Source: Treponema sp. | Lineage (GTDB): Bacteria; Spirochaetota; Spirochaetia; Treponematales; Treponemataceae | Direction of reading: 5' to 3' | Assembly: GCA_017617145.1 (NCBI GenBank) | Contig: JAFZWX010000030.1 | Location: forward strand, 1 to 6,244 | Length of the DNA stretch: 6,244 nt | Shown here: piece by piece, positions 1 to 5,862 of the stretch | How the letters are laid out: every line of letters begins with the position of its first letter | Numbering within the stretch: the stretch's first letter is position 1 | Notes under the pieces: model-generated | What the model was told of the DNA's origin: nothing | Databases searched by the model: none | The model's input: the letters and a program-made list of their open reading frames with translations, nothing else | Made by a program: the position numbers and the translations under genes

Positions 1-101
1 ACATTGTGTACAACAAAGCAGTTGTCAAAAGTTACTGTAACATACGCACGTAACTTGCCTTCATCTTCGACCTTGCGAATTCTCAATTCTGTAATCTGCA
101 T
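1..101 (-). CDS. spoVG: SpoVG family nucleic-acid-binding regulator (N-terminal part, runs off the left edge)
   Basis: The minus strand from 101 encodes [11 protein letters not shown], then a glycine-containing turn and a [11 protein letters not shown] segment. This matches the start of SpoVG, whose family begins with a similar beta strand and a 'LDxxFVVHxI' stretch. Only the first 33 codons of a protein usually near 90-100 residues are visible. Family knowledge: SpoVG is a small site-specific DNA/RNA-binding regulator, named for sporulation in Bacillus but common in non-sporulating bacteria including spirochetes. The start is well supported by a strong GGAGGA at 111-116, nine bases upstream of the ATG. 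It lies 30 bases downstream of ispE in the same direction, so the two are probably cotranscribed; ispE also lies near spoVG in Bacillus. Its target here is unknown. Confidence 0.9.
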   Translation of the reverse strand, partial: MQITELRIRKVEDEGKLRAYVTVTFDNCFVVHN

Positions 102-110
102 AAGCCTCTT

Positions 111-116
111 TCCTCC
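111..116 (-). promoter_or_regulatory. Strong ribosome binding site of spoVG
   Basis: The minus strand reads GGAGGA followed by nine bases and then ATG at 99-101. It is the strongest Shine-Dalgarno match seen in the window and fixes the spoVG start. It contrasts with ispE just upstream, which has almost no recognisable site. Confidence 0.8.
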
Positions 117-131
117 AAAACTTTTTGTTTT

Positions 132-998
132 TTACAGCAAACGTACAAGAGCACAATTCCATGTAGCAGCAAGCAGTTTCATATTAGACTTTGCCCGTTG
201 CTTTGATGTAAAAACACCATATATTGTGGAACCAGATCCCGACATATCGCAGAAATCTGCTCCACTATTTTTTAACGTACCCAACGCAGCTTCTAAATCA
301 CTGTAAACACCACAAAGCGATGGAGTAAACGTATTTTTGAAACGCCAGTCAGAAGGATTCTTTCGATATTCTTCTTCAAGGCTATCAAAAACTACAAAAT
401 CATTCTCAGTTCCACGAGCAAGCTGTTTATCTACCAGCGCATATGCTTCTTTTGTAGAACTTGAAATCTCAGGAAACACCAGCAAAAGAAACAAATCTTT
501 TCTTGGAGTAATCTTCTTTATAACCTCACCACGCCCCGAAACAAGTGCACAACCAGTTCCGTCTTCGTCGCAATGCATAAAGAAAAAAACATCACTTCCT
601 GTTTTATCTGCAATATAATCAAGCTGATTTTCATCAAGTTTAATCTTACAGATTTTTGACAGTGCTCTTACAAGTGCTGCTGCATCAGAAGAACCACCGC
701 CTAATCCTCCGCCTGATGGTATTCCTTTTTTTAGTACAACTCTTACACCTGGCACACTTACATCAGCAATGCTGCAAAAAGCATCATAAGCTTTTGTGAG
801 AGTGTTTTGTAAGGGGAGTTCCAGGGAATTACATTCGACGAAACAACCGTTTTCCTCTTTTACAGAAACCTCTAACTCGTCGAACAAATCAATAGTCTGA
901 AATATACTTTCTATATTGTGATATCCATCAGTCCGACAGGGGAGCACCCGCAGATTAAAATTTACCTTGGCATAAGCCCTTTCTAAAATAAATTTCAT
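132..998 (-). CDS. ispE: 4-diphosphocytidyl-2-C-methyl-D-erythritol kinase (IspE)
   Basis: IspE phosphorylates the 2-hydroxyl of CDP-methylerythritol with ATP in the cytoplasmic MEP pathway to isoprenoid precursors. The 288-residue product is family-sized and carries the GHMP-kinase signatures in order: AKVNFNLRV (residues 10-18, with the expected catalytic Lys11), the ATP-binding glycine-rich loop PSGGGLGGGSSDAA (94-107), GSDV (134-137, with the expected catalytic Asp136) and MSGSGS (252-257). The usual GSDVPFF/ADVPxF proline is Phe here (GSDVFFF), encoded in a T-rich run. The start is the only ATG that leaves the normal short lead before the AK motif. Upstream bases (AGGCTG) are a poor ribosome site, and the promoter at 1013-1040 puts the transcript start only about 8 bases before the ATG. 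spoVG follows after 30 bases. Confidence 0.96.
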   Translation of the reverse strand: MKFILERAYAKVNFNLRVLPCRTDGYHNIESIFQTIDLFDELEVSVKEENGCFVECNSLELPLQNTLTKAYDAFCSIADVSVPGVRVVLKKGIPSGGGLGGGSSDAAALVRALSKICKIKLDENQLDYIADKTGSDVFFFMHCDEDGTGCALVSGRGEVIKKITPRKDLFLLLVFPEISSSTKEAYALVDKQLARGTENDFVVFDSLEEEYRKNPSDWRFKNTFTPSLCGVYSDLEAALGTLKNSGADFCDMSGSGSTIYGVFTSKQRAKSNMKLLAATWNCALVRLL

Positions 999-1012
999 CA
1001 GCCTGTCTTACT

Positions 1013-1040
1013 ATTATACTAATTTTCTAATTGTTGTCAA
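1013..1040 (-). promoter_or_regulatory. Sigma70-type promoter for ispE-spoVG
   Basis: On the minus strand, TTGACA (1035-1040) and TATAAT (1013-1018) are both perfect consensus hexamers with a 16-bp spacer that is AT-rich. Transcription would be expected to start near 1006, only about 8 bases before the ispE ATG at 998. I infer that it drives the ispE-spoVG unit. Confidence 0.8.
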
Positions 1041-1108
1041 ACATAATGAGTTTGTAATATAGAAAATAACAATTCATTAATAAGATTATACAACTTTTAG
1101 AAAAAATC

Positions 1109-1258
1109 TAAAAAATGGCGCGAGGGCGAGTACGGATTCAAAAACGCTCTGAAGTACTGCCGCGTGAGCGGCAACGTATATAATTACGGGGGTACTTCAG
1201 CGCGTAGTGGGCTAGCCCACGGTTTTGAAATCCGTACTCACCCGGAAGCCATTTTTTA
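1109..1258. repeat. 150-bp foldback element with perfect terminal inverted repeats and nested hairpins (MITE-like or structured RNA)
   Basis: The ends TAAAAAATGGC (1109-1119) and GCCATTTTTTA (1248-1258) are perfect inverted repeats. Pairing resumes inside them: GAGTACGGATT (1128-1138) pairs with AATCCGTACTC (1229-1239), then CAAAA with TTTTG. Nested within are CTGAAGTAC (1149-1157) with GTACTTCAG (1192-1200), extended by CGC/GCG across one mismatch; TGCCGC-GTGA-GCGGCA (1158-1173); CGTA-TATAAT-TACG (1175-1188); and the perfect palindrome GTGGGCTAGCCCAC (1207-1220). It is visibly more GC-rich than its AT-rich flanks. It lies between the divergent ispE and the acidic ORF, so it does not terminate either gene. 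TA at both outer edges would suit a TA-target insertion of the IS630/Tc1 type, but TA is self-complementary, so this is weak. No coding content was recognised. Confidence 0.75.
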
Positions 1259-1281
1259 ACATGTTTTTTTTTATTTACTAG

Positions 1282-1310
1282 TTGAAAAAACATTGTTGAT
1301 ATTATATATT
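1282..1310 (+). promoter_or_regulatory. Probable promoter of the acidic ORF
   Basis: TTGAAA (1282-1287) and TATATT (1305-1310) are separated by 17 bp, a good sigma70-type match. Transcription would start near 1317. This favours the ATG at 1359 over the in-frame TTG at 1293, which would lie upstream of the transcript start. The surrounding DNA is very AT-rich, so chance matches are possible. Confidence 0.5.
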
Positions 1311-1358
1311 GTTGTTGGGTGTTTATTTTCCATTTACATTACAAAAACCGGGGTGTCT

Positions 1359-1637
1359 ATGTTCGCTGACGAACCAGAGCTTGATGAATTATCAATTTAC
1401 ATGGATGATGACTTCGACGATTTTGACGAAGAATATGATGATGATTTTGATGACGATGAGGATGATGTCCTTGACGATTTTGACAGCGAAGAAGACTTAT
1501 ACTACGACGATGTTTTTAAGGAAGAAGAAGATATAGACGAACCCTACGATGATGTAGAACCAGAAGACGGCTACAATCTTCGCCATCGCAACGACGACGA
1601 TGACGACATTTCGTTCATCGACAAATACGACTTATAA
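1359..1637 (+). CDS. Small highly acidic protein of unknown function
   Basis: I do not recognise this protein. The 92-residue product is about 52% Asp/Glu (48 residues), with long acidic runs broken by regularly placed Phe and Tyr (for example DDDFDDFDEEYDDDF), and only a few basic residues, mostly in a short YNLRHRN segment near residues 72-78. It ends in SFIDKYDL. No signal peptide, membrane segment or enzyme motif is visible. It should be largely disordered and very low in pI. It is the only plus-strand gene here, divergent from ispE and convergent with rsfS. The start is uncertain: ATG 1359 has only GGGGTG three bases upstream. An in-frame TTG at 1293 would add 22 mostly hydrophobic residues, giving a 114-residue membrane-anchored form, but the putative promoter argues against that. 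The intact frame over this biased composition supports a real gene. Confidence 0.6.
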   Translation: MFADEPELDELSIYMDDDFDDFDEEYDDDFDDDEDDVLDDFDSEEDLYYDDVFKEEEDIDEPYDDVEPEDGYNLRHRNDDDDDISFIDKYDL

Positions 1638-1644
1638 CAGTCTA

Positions 1645-1671
1645 GGGTCCCTGAGGCTCTCGAAGGGCCAC
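1645..1671. repeat. Short imperfect palindrome between convergent genes (REP-like)
   Basis: The sequence begins GGGTCCCTGAGG and ends CGAAGGGCCAC. GTCCCTGAG can pair with CTC..AGGGCC, with one mismatch and a GA bulge. It fills almost exactly the gap between the stop of the acidic ORF (1637) and the end of rsfS (1672). It resembles short palindromes of the CCCTTCGA...TCAGGG type that I recall as scattered repeats in many bacterial genomes. There is no T-run on either side, so it is not a typical intrinsic terminator, although a convergent gene end would be a natural place for one. Confidence 0.5.
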
Positions 1672-2019
1672 TTACAAATTTATCACCTTACCGTTAAACC
1701 ACAACTTCTCTAAATTATAGAATTCTCTTGCCTGTGCAGACATCATATGAACTACGATGTTTCCAAGATCAATTAAATTCCAGTCTTCACCATCCGGACT
1801 TTTTCGACTAACAGGATGAATCTGCAAATCGTTTTCTTTTATATATTCTTTTATCTGTTTTGCAAGACCCTGCTGTTGTGTTGAGCTTGAAACAGTTACA
1901 ATTACAAAATAATCAGTCCACGAATTCAATCCGCTGATATCTATAAGGGTAACATTTTCTCCCTTACCATCCTGCATGAGTTTTGCAATTTCAATTGCTT
2001 TCTGTTCTGTTGTTTTCAT
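1672..2019 (-). CDS. rsfS: Ribosomal silencing factor RsfS (RsfA/Iojap family)
   Basis: RsfS binds protein L14 on the 50S subunit and blocks joining to 30S, lowering translation when nutrients are short. The 115-residue product has the typical family length and signatures: WTDYFVI (34-40), DGEDWNLIDLGNIVVHMM (76-93) and REFYNLEKLW (98-107), the most conserved block of the family. It is the last gene of the leftward cluster and starts only three bases after the stop of the LCP-type gene. No ribosome site sits at normal distance; the nearest AGGAG (2034-2038) lies 14 bases upstream, inside the previous gene, so translation is probably coupled. The nadD-yqeK-rsfS association is common across bacteria. 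Confidence 0.96.
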   Translation of the reverse strand: MKTTEQKAIEIAKLMQDGKGENVTLIDISGLNSWTDYFVIVTVSSSTQQQGLAKQIKEYIKENDLQIHPVSRKSPDGEDWNLIDLGNIVVHMMSAQAREFYNLEKLWFNGKVINL

Positions 2020-2022
2020 ATT

Positions 2023-3234
2023 TTAATACGAAGCTCCTGGTATTACATAGGCGCCATTAAAGTCTCTTCCAAGAATAACTGTAAAATCAACCATACTGTC
2101 GCCTGAGCTTCCATCCTCCATTTCATCTGCTTGAATTATATTTGTACAGCGTATAAGCTCGCCAACCTGACGTGCTATTGCTTCGTTTCCAATGTGATCT
2201 ACAATAACTGTCTCTGCATAATCATTTGAATCTGCATTTACAGCACTTAAAACATCATAACTTGCATTCTGATAAAGAGTTGCAGTACGACGTGCTAATC
2301 CCTGTGTCTTAGTTCCGTTTTGAATTTCAAGAACATAGATTCTGTTAGAAATTGTTCCGTCTGAAGACATAAGCATATAAGTAGTCTGCTTAACTGCCTC
2401 TTTAATAAATTCACCGTTATTCAACGGGAACAAAAGTTGCTGACCGTCAACATTACGAAGAGATCCTGTAATTGTCTGCTTGATGATTGACTCTGTATCA
2501 ATCTTCGAAATTTCATTGTATAAGGTTTCTTCTTCATCATCTGTAAGATTTGAATTCAAGTTAACCGAAAAACGTTTGAAGTTCTGTTTTGTATTAAAGA
2601 TTTTAAAACTCTGGTCGTGAAGTCCTGTTAAGAAAGCGCCCATTACATTCTGATATCTGTCTTGGATAGTATCTTCTGCTTCATCCTCTTCTTCATATTG
2701 AAGGTAAACGGCTATCTTATCACCATCAAGAGTTACTGCACCAGAAGGAAGCAGCCAGCGTTCACCTTCTTCAGAAACTGTATCAATTGGAGAAGGAATA
2801 AAAACACGCATTCCTCCAAACATATCGCAAAGACGAATAAAATCTTCAAGTTTAACCATTGTTGTATATGGAATGGAAATTCCAAGAAGCTTTTGAACTT
2901 CTGTTTTATACGAAGCCATTCCAAGTTCGTTATAAACCTCTTCAAGTTTATCTGTTCGTCCAAGTGATTGAAAAATTGCTCCAGTGTAACCAGGAAGATT
3001 GATTACAGCTGCTTTCTCGGTAGAAGTATCAAGGATAATAACATTAGAAAAAAGAACTTTATTGTTTTCATCCTGAACTACAAAAAGAGTTCGTATAAGA
3101 GTGTCGCGTTCAAGTGCATCCTTTACACTGTTAGTTTTAAGTGAGCGTGCAAAGAAAAGACTCATAGCAAGAATTACTAAAAGGATTAATGCAATAAAGA
3201 GAAGACCTTTTTGTTCATTTCGCAATTTTTTCAT
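2023..3234 (-). CDS. Membrane-anchored LCP (LytR-CpsA-Psr)-type protein with LytR_C domain, catalytic motifs degraded
   Basis: The 403-residue product has a short basic N-terminus, one membrane helix (about 11-29), an LCP-like region (about 46-210) and a C-terminal LytR_C-like domain (about 298-392; note VLEIQNGTKTQGLA and DFTVILGRD). LCP features include LLGISIPYTTMVKLEDFIRLCDMFGGMRV (116-144), then a 'LxSGxxxLDGDKIAVYLQY' segment (161-180). LCP enzymes normally transfer lipid-linked glycopolymers to peptidoglycan. Here the usual PRD arginine motif reads LPGYT (80-84), and the usual RxR stretch is replaced by the acidic YEEEDEAEDT (180-189); only DR of QDRYQNV (191-197) recalls the DxxRxxRQ motif. 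I infer loss or change of transferase activity. The ATG overlaps the yqeK stop (ATGA, 3231-3234), implying coupling. Treponemes are not known for wall teichoic acids, so the role is open; a structural or scaffold role in the periplasm is possible. Confidence 0.8.
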   Translation of the reverse strand: MKKLRNEQKGLLFIALILLVILAMSLFFARSLKTNSVKDALERDTLIRTLFVVQDENNKVLFSNVIILDTSTEKAAVINLPGYTGAIFQSLGRTDKLEEVYNELGMASYKTEVQKLLGISIPYTTMVKLEDFIRLCDMFGGMRVFIPSPIDTVSEEGERWLLPSGAVTLDGDKIAVYLQYEEEDEAEDTIQDRYQNVMGAFLTGLHDQSFKIFNTKQNFKRFSVNLNSNLTDDEEETLYNEISKIDTESIIKQTITGSLRNVDGQQLLFPLNNGEFIKEAVKQTTYMLMSSDGTISNRIYVLEIQNGTKTQGLARRTATLYQNASYDVLSAVNADSNDYAETVIVDHIGNEAIARQVGELIRCTNIIQADEMEDGSSGDSMVDFTVILGRDFNGAYVIPGASY

Positions 3235-3851
3235 AACTGTGGTCCCTGTGCTTCAGCAGACTCAGCAACCGCTTTGCATGCCTGCTCATAGTATTCTATC
3301 ATTTTTATGGTCTCGGGGTAAACTTCAAAACCACGATTTGTAATATATTCATAATTTTCTTTTATTACAGAAAGGAACTGTTCGTCAAGAGTAAGCTTTA
3401 TAAGACCAGCACGGTATTCGTCAGTAGATTGAGGTCGGCCAGGTTCTGTTTTATCTGCCAGAAAAAGAATCTTTCCAAGATCACAAAGCCCAAGACATCC
3501 CGAAACATGATTTGCAACTGCTTCAAGAATATCGCTGTCTGTAATACCAAACTTTTCTTTCATTGTAACTGCGGCAGCACGTCCATGAAGCAGGCTTGGT
3601 TTTGCAGCTTCAAAATCAGTTATAGGATTTCCATCGCGAGCAGCAGTTTCCATCATTTTATCACGCGGCATATCTTTACACATGTCGTGGCCTATACCTA
3701 CAAGGTAACCTTTGTTTTCATCAAGACCATAGCGGCGGCAAAGCTTAACACACATTTCGGCAACACGCACCGAATGATCGTATCGCGAAGGTTTTACATG
3801 AGCTTCTGTATAATCGCGGATTTTTTCTGTAAGTGTATCGTAGTCAATCAT
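3231..3851 (-). CDS. yqeK: YqeK-family HD-domain hydrolase (probable symmetrical Ap4A hydrolase)
   Basis: YqeK proteins are metal-dependent HD-domain enzymes that split diadenosine tetraphosphate into two ADP. The 206-residue product shows the expected pattern: His26 in RYDHSVRVAEM, HD at 55-56 in GIGHDMCKDMP with Lys59, LLHG (87-90, His89), His115 in ANHVSG, and ADKTEPGR (132-139, Asp133). These are the family's metal and substrate residues in order. The C-terminal tail after about residue 190 is alanine- and glutamate-rich and poorly conserved in character. The start is preceded by AAAGG, about five bases upstream. The stop overlaps the next gene's ATG. A 9-bp hairpin (3865-3887) separates it from nadD, but leaves this ribosome site free. 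yqeK next to nadD is a very common arrangement. Confidence 0.94.
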   Translation of the reverse strand: MIDYDTLTEKIRDYTEAHVKPSRYDHSVRVAEMCVKLCRRYGLDENKGYLVGIGHDMCKDMPRDKMMETAARDGNPITDFEAAKPSLLHGRAAAVTMKEKFGITDSDILEAVANHVSGCLGLCDLGKILFLADKTEPGRPQSTDEYRAGLIKLTLDEQFLSVIKENYEYITNRGFEVYPETIKMIEYYEQACKAVAESAEAQGPQL

Positions 3852-3864
3852 AAACCTTTATGTC

Positions 3865-3887
3865 ATTGTCGGGCTTGACCCGACAAT
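3865..3887. repeat. Perfect 9-bp stem palindrome between nadD and yqeK (REP-like)
   Basis: ATTGTCGGG (3865-3873), loop CTTGA, then CCCGACAAT (3879-3887). The hairpin starts at the base after the nadD stop codon and ends 13 bases before the yqeK start. It has no following T-run in the direction of transcription, so it is unlikely to be a terminator. It could act as an mRNA stabiliser or simply be a dispersed repeat. I recall near-identical 'TTGTCGGG..CCCGACAA' palindromes as scattered intergenic repeats in several bacterial groups, but could not check. Confidence 0.65.
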
Positions 3888-4580
3888 CTATTTCCTATAC
3901 AATCCATTTTCCTCTATATATTCATACACAGCCTGCGGCACCAGATACCTGTAGCTTTTTCCTTCGTCAATGCGGCGGCGGATATCTGTAGACGAAACCG
4001 GTAGCATAGGATTTTCAATAAATGTACATGGAAACTGAAAATTCTGTAAGTCAAACCTTACAGCAAAATCGCCCTTGTAGTTTCCGGTTGGCTTATTTTC
4101 GTAGGCAGTCTGGCAATCGTCATCTCCTGCTCCGCTCAAAAGCTTTTCCAAAACCTTAATATCCGGATATCTGTGAACGACAATCAAATCTGCAAGCTCA
4201 ACAATTGCCTGTGGATTTTTCCATTTTTCAAATTCAGCAGCAACCTCATCGCCCATAATAAAGGCAAGTTTTCCGTCAATTTTATCTTTATATTTCTCTG
4301 TCAAAAATCGAAGTGTATCGCTTGTATATGAAACTCCACCCCGTTCAATTTCACACGGTTCAACTTCAAAAACTCCGCCCGGAACAGACTGGCAAAAAGC
4401 ACGCACCATTGCAAGGCGATGTTCAACAGTAACGCTGCTGCTAATAACCTTGTGAGGTGAAACGCAGGTAGGCACAAAAAGCACCTTGTCGTAACCAAGT
4501 TCTTTTATAATAGTATCTGCAAGCATTGCATGCCCAATATGAAGAGGATTAAAAGTACCACCAAAAACTGCAAGCTTCAT
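3888..4580 (-). CDS. nadD: Nicotinate-nucleotide adenylyltransferase (NadD)
   Basis: NadD transfers AMP from ATP to nicotinate mononucleotide to make deamido-NAD, a cytoplasmic step of NAD synthesis. The 230-residue product has the nucleotidyltransferase signature GGTFNPLHIGH (7-17), SPHK (41-44), GGVSYTSDTL (81-90, the usual GxSYTxDTL), MGDEVAAEFEKWKNP (109-123, where many NadDs have GxDxxxxxxxWxxP) and SSTDIRRRI (196-204, the ISSTxIR motif). It is somewhat longer than many NadDs because of a hydrophilic insertion around residues 145-182. The start is supported by AGGAGAGAG overlapping the obg stop; only 14 bases separate the two genes. The stop codon abuts a 9-bp palindrome at 3865-3887, so the last codons may have been reshaped by that repeat. 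Confidence 0.97.
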   Translation of the reverse strand: MKLAVFGGTFNPLHIGHAMLADTIIKELGYDKVLFVPTCVSPHKVISSSVTVEHRLAMVRAFCQSVPGGVFEVEPCEIERGGVSYTSDTLRFLTEKYKDKIDGKLAFIMGDEVAAEFEKWKNPQAIVELADLIVVHRYPDIKVLEKLLSGAGDDDCQTAYENKPTGNYKGDFAVRFDLQNFQFPCTFIENPMLPVSSTDIRRRIDEGKSYRYLVPQAVYEYIEENGLYRK

Positions 4581-4594
4581 TCGTTCACTCTCTC

Positions 4595-5722
4595 CTATTG
4601 TTCACTTCCCGGATACTGAATATTTTCGTCGTCATCATCATCCATACCGCCGCGACCTTCCATAAAGCTGCTGCCAAATTCTTGAGTGCCCTTTTCCGCT
4701 TCTTCAAGTCTTTTTTCCTGGCGGTTTACAAGCTGAATAATCTGATTCTGCGCATCCTTCATTCCACGGCCTGTATGAACAGAAACAGGAATTACAACAG
4801 TGTCGGGCTCAGCAGCACGGATTTTTTCTGCTGCTTCAACTGCACGGTCAAAAGCATCATCAACATCAATTTTGTTCAAAAGCACAATACGAGGTTTTTC
4901 TAGAAGGCTGTCTGAATATTTATCAAGCTCATTGCAAAGCGTTTCGTAAGCAGTTAGATAATTGTCATCCGAACAGTCAATCATAAAAATAAGACAAGCT
5001 GTTCGGGTTATATGTTTTAAGAAAGTATCGCCAAGTCCAAGACCTTCACTGGCGCCTTCAATAATACCTGGAATATCTGCAATAATAATGTCGCTTTCAT
5101 CGTCTACACGAAGCACACCAAGATTCGGAATAATTGTAGTAAAAGGATACGGCGCAATTTTTGGGCGGGCATTAGTAAAATAAGTAAGAAGACTTGATTT
5201 ACCGGCATTTGGGAATCCAACAAGACCGGCATCTGCCATAATGGAAAGCTCAAGTTTTAGAAAGCGTGTTTCGCCGCGCTGTCCAGGGTTTGCCTGTCTT
5301 GGCGCCTGATTTGTTGAACTCTTAAAGTGAACGTTTCCCCAGCCGCCGTTACCGCCTTTTAAGAAAGTAAACTGCTCGTCGCCTTTTTCGGTAGAAAAAT
5401 CGTAAATAACTTCGCCTGTTTCTGCATCGCGGATTGTAGTACCAGGAGGAACTGGAATTACACAATCTTCACCGTCTGCACCATAGCGGTTCCAGCCCTG
5501 ACCGTCGCCGCCGTTTTTTGCCTTAAAGCACACTCTGTGGCGAAGGTTTGCTAAAGTACGAAGGTTTCGTTTTACAGTAAAAATAACATCGCCGCCCTTA
5601 CCACCGTCACCACCGTTTGGGCCACCATGAGGAACATACTTTTCGCGGCGGAATGCAACACAACCGTTGCCGCCGTTACCTGAGCGAACTTCAATATTAG
5701 CTTCGTCAGCAAAACCTATCAT
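4595..5722 (-). CDS. obg: GTPase Obg (CgtA), 50S assembly factor
   Basis: Obg is an essential GTPase that binds late 50S precursors and links ribosome maturation to nucleotide status. The 375-residue product has the glycine-rich Obg fold first (about 1-159; GGNGGDGGKGGD-like stretches, KGGNGGWGN 122-130), then the G domain: G1 GFPNAGKSS (169-177), G2 FTT (194-196), G3 DIPG (216-219), G4 NKID (283-286) and G5 region SVHTGRG (315-321). After about residue 335 there is no OCT domain, only a charged tail with a run of five Asp (361-365); this short form is common outside Firmicutes. The start has AGG five bases upstream. It heads the obg-nadD-yqeK-LCP-rsfS cluster. Upstream lie the tandem hairpin repeats and the rpmA terminator, so it probably has its own promoter, which I could not locate convincingly. 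Confidence 0.98.
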   Translation of the reverse strand: MIGFADEANIEVRSGNGGNGCVAFRREKYVPHGGPNGGDGGKGGDVIFTVKRNLRTLANLRHRVCFKAKNGGDGQGWNRYGADGEDCVIPVPPGTTIRDAETGEVIYDFSTEKGDEQFTFLKGGNGGWGNVHFKSSTNQAPRQANPGQRGETRFLKLELSIMADAGLVGFPNAGKSSLLTYFTNARPKIAPYPFTTIIPNLGVLRVDDESDIIIADIPGIIEGASEGLGLGDTFLKHITRTACLIFMIDCSDDNYLTAYETLCNELDKYSDSLLEKPRIVLLNKIDVDDAFDRAVEAAEKIRAAEPDTVVIPVSVHTGRGMKDAQNQIIQLVNRQEKRLEEAEKGTQEFGSSFMEGRGGMDDDDDENIQYPGSEQ

Positions 5723-5748
5723 AAATACCTATTACATCCATTCATGAG

Positions 5749-5855
5749 GAAAAATGTGCTCCCGTGGAAAATGCCTTCGGGCAACAGAAGGAAGTTGCCC
5801 GAAGGTATTTTTCACTCCGCACATTTTTCAGATGACTGCTTGTATAAACAGTCAT
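5749..5855. repeat. Tandem 114-bp repeat, obg-proximal copy, with a near-perfect long hairpin
   Basis: GAAAAATGTGC (5749-5759) pairs perfectly with GCACATTTTTC (5819-5829). Inside it, the 22-base arm at 5764-5785 pairs with 5794-5815 around the loop AGAAGGAA (5786-5793); as plus-strand RNA all 22 pairs form with two G-U wobbles. A second hairpin follows: ATGACTG (5832-5838), a 10-base loop, CAGTCAT (5849-5855). The copy occupies most of the space just upstream of obg. It is about 81% identical, without gaps over 100 bp, to the copy at 5863-5969. Confidence 0.85.
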
Positions 5856-5862
5856 TTCTTTT

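Noticed and set aside
4..618. Plus-strand ORFs opposite spoVG and ispE
   Set aside because: Antisense shadows of clearly recognised minus-strand genes, with no ribosome sites or recognisable domains.
1109..1258. Foldback element read as a bidirectional intrinsic terminator because of its A/T-run ends
   Set aside because: The flanking genes diverge from it, so neither transcript ends there, and the internal branched pairing is more than a terminator needs.
1309..1536. Methionine- and threonine-rich plus-strand ORF overlapping the acidic gene in another frame
   Set aside because: It is a frame-shifted reading of the GAT/GAC repeats (ATGATG), it starts upstream of the predicted transcript start, and it stops within the acidic gene.
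3235..3255. GGTCCCTGTGCTTCAGCAG near the end of yqeK, resembling the palindrome at 1645-1671
   Set aside because: Only the first eight bases match; there is no palindromic partner and it encodes the yqeK C-terminus, so chance is the simpler explanation.
2662..5183. Several plus-strand ORFs of 73-149 codons and short minus-strand ones within the LCP, yqeK, nadD and obg genes
   Set aside because: All lie inside well-supported genes in other frames and have low-complexity, cysteine- or lysine-rich translations without domains.
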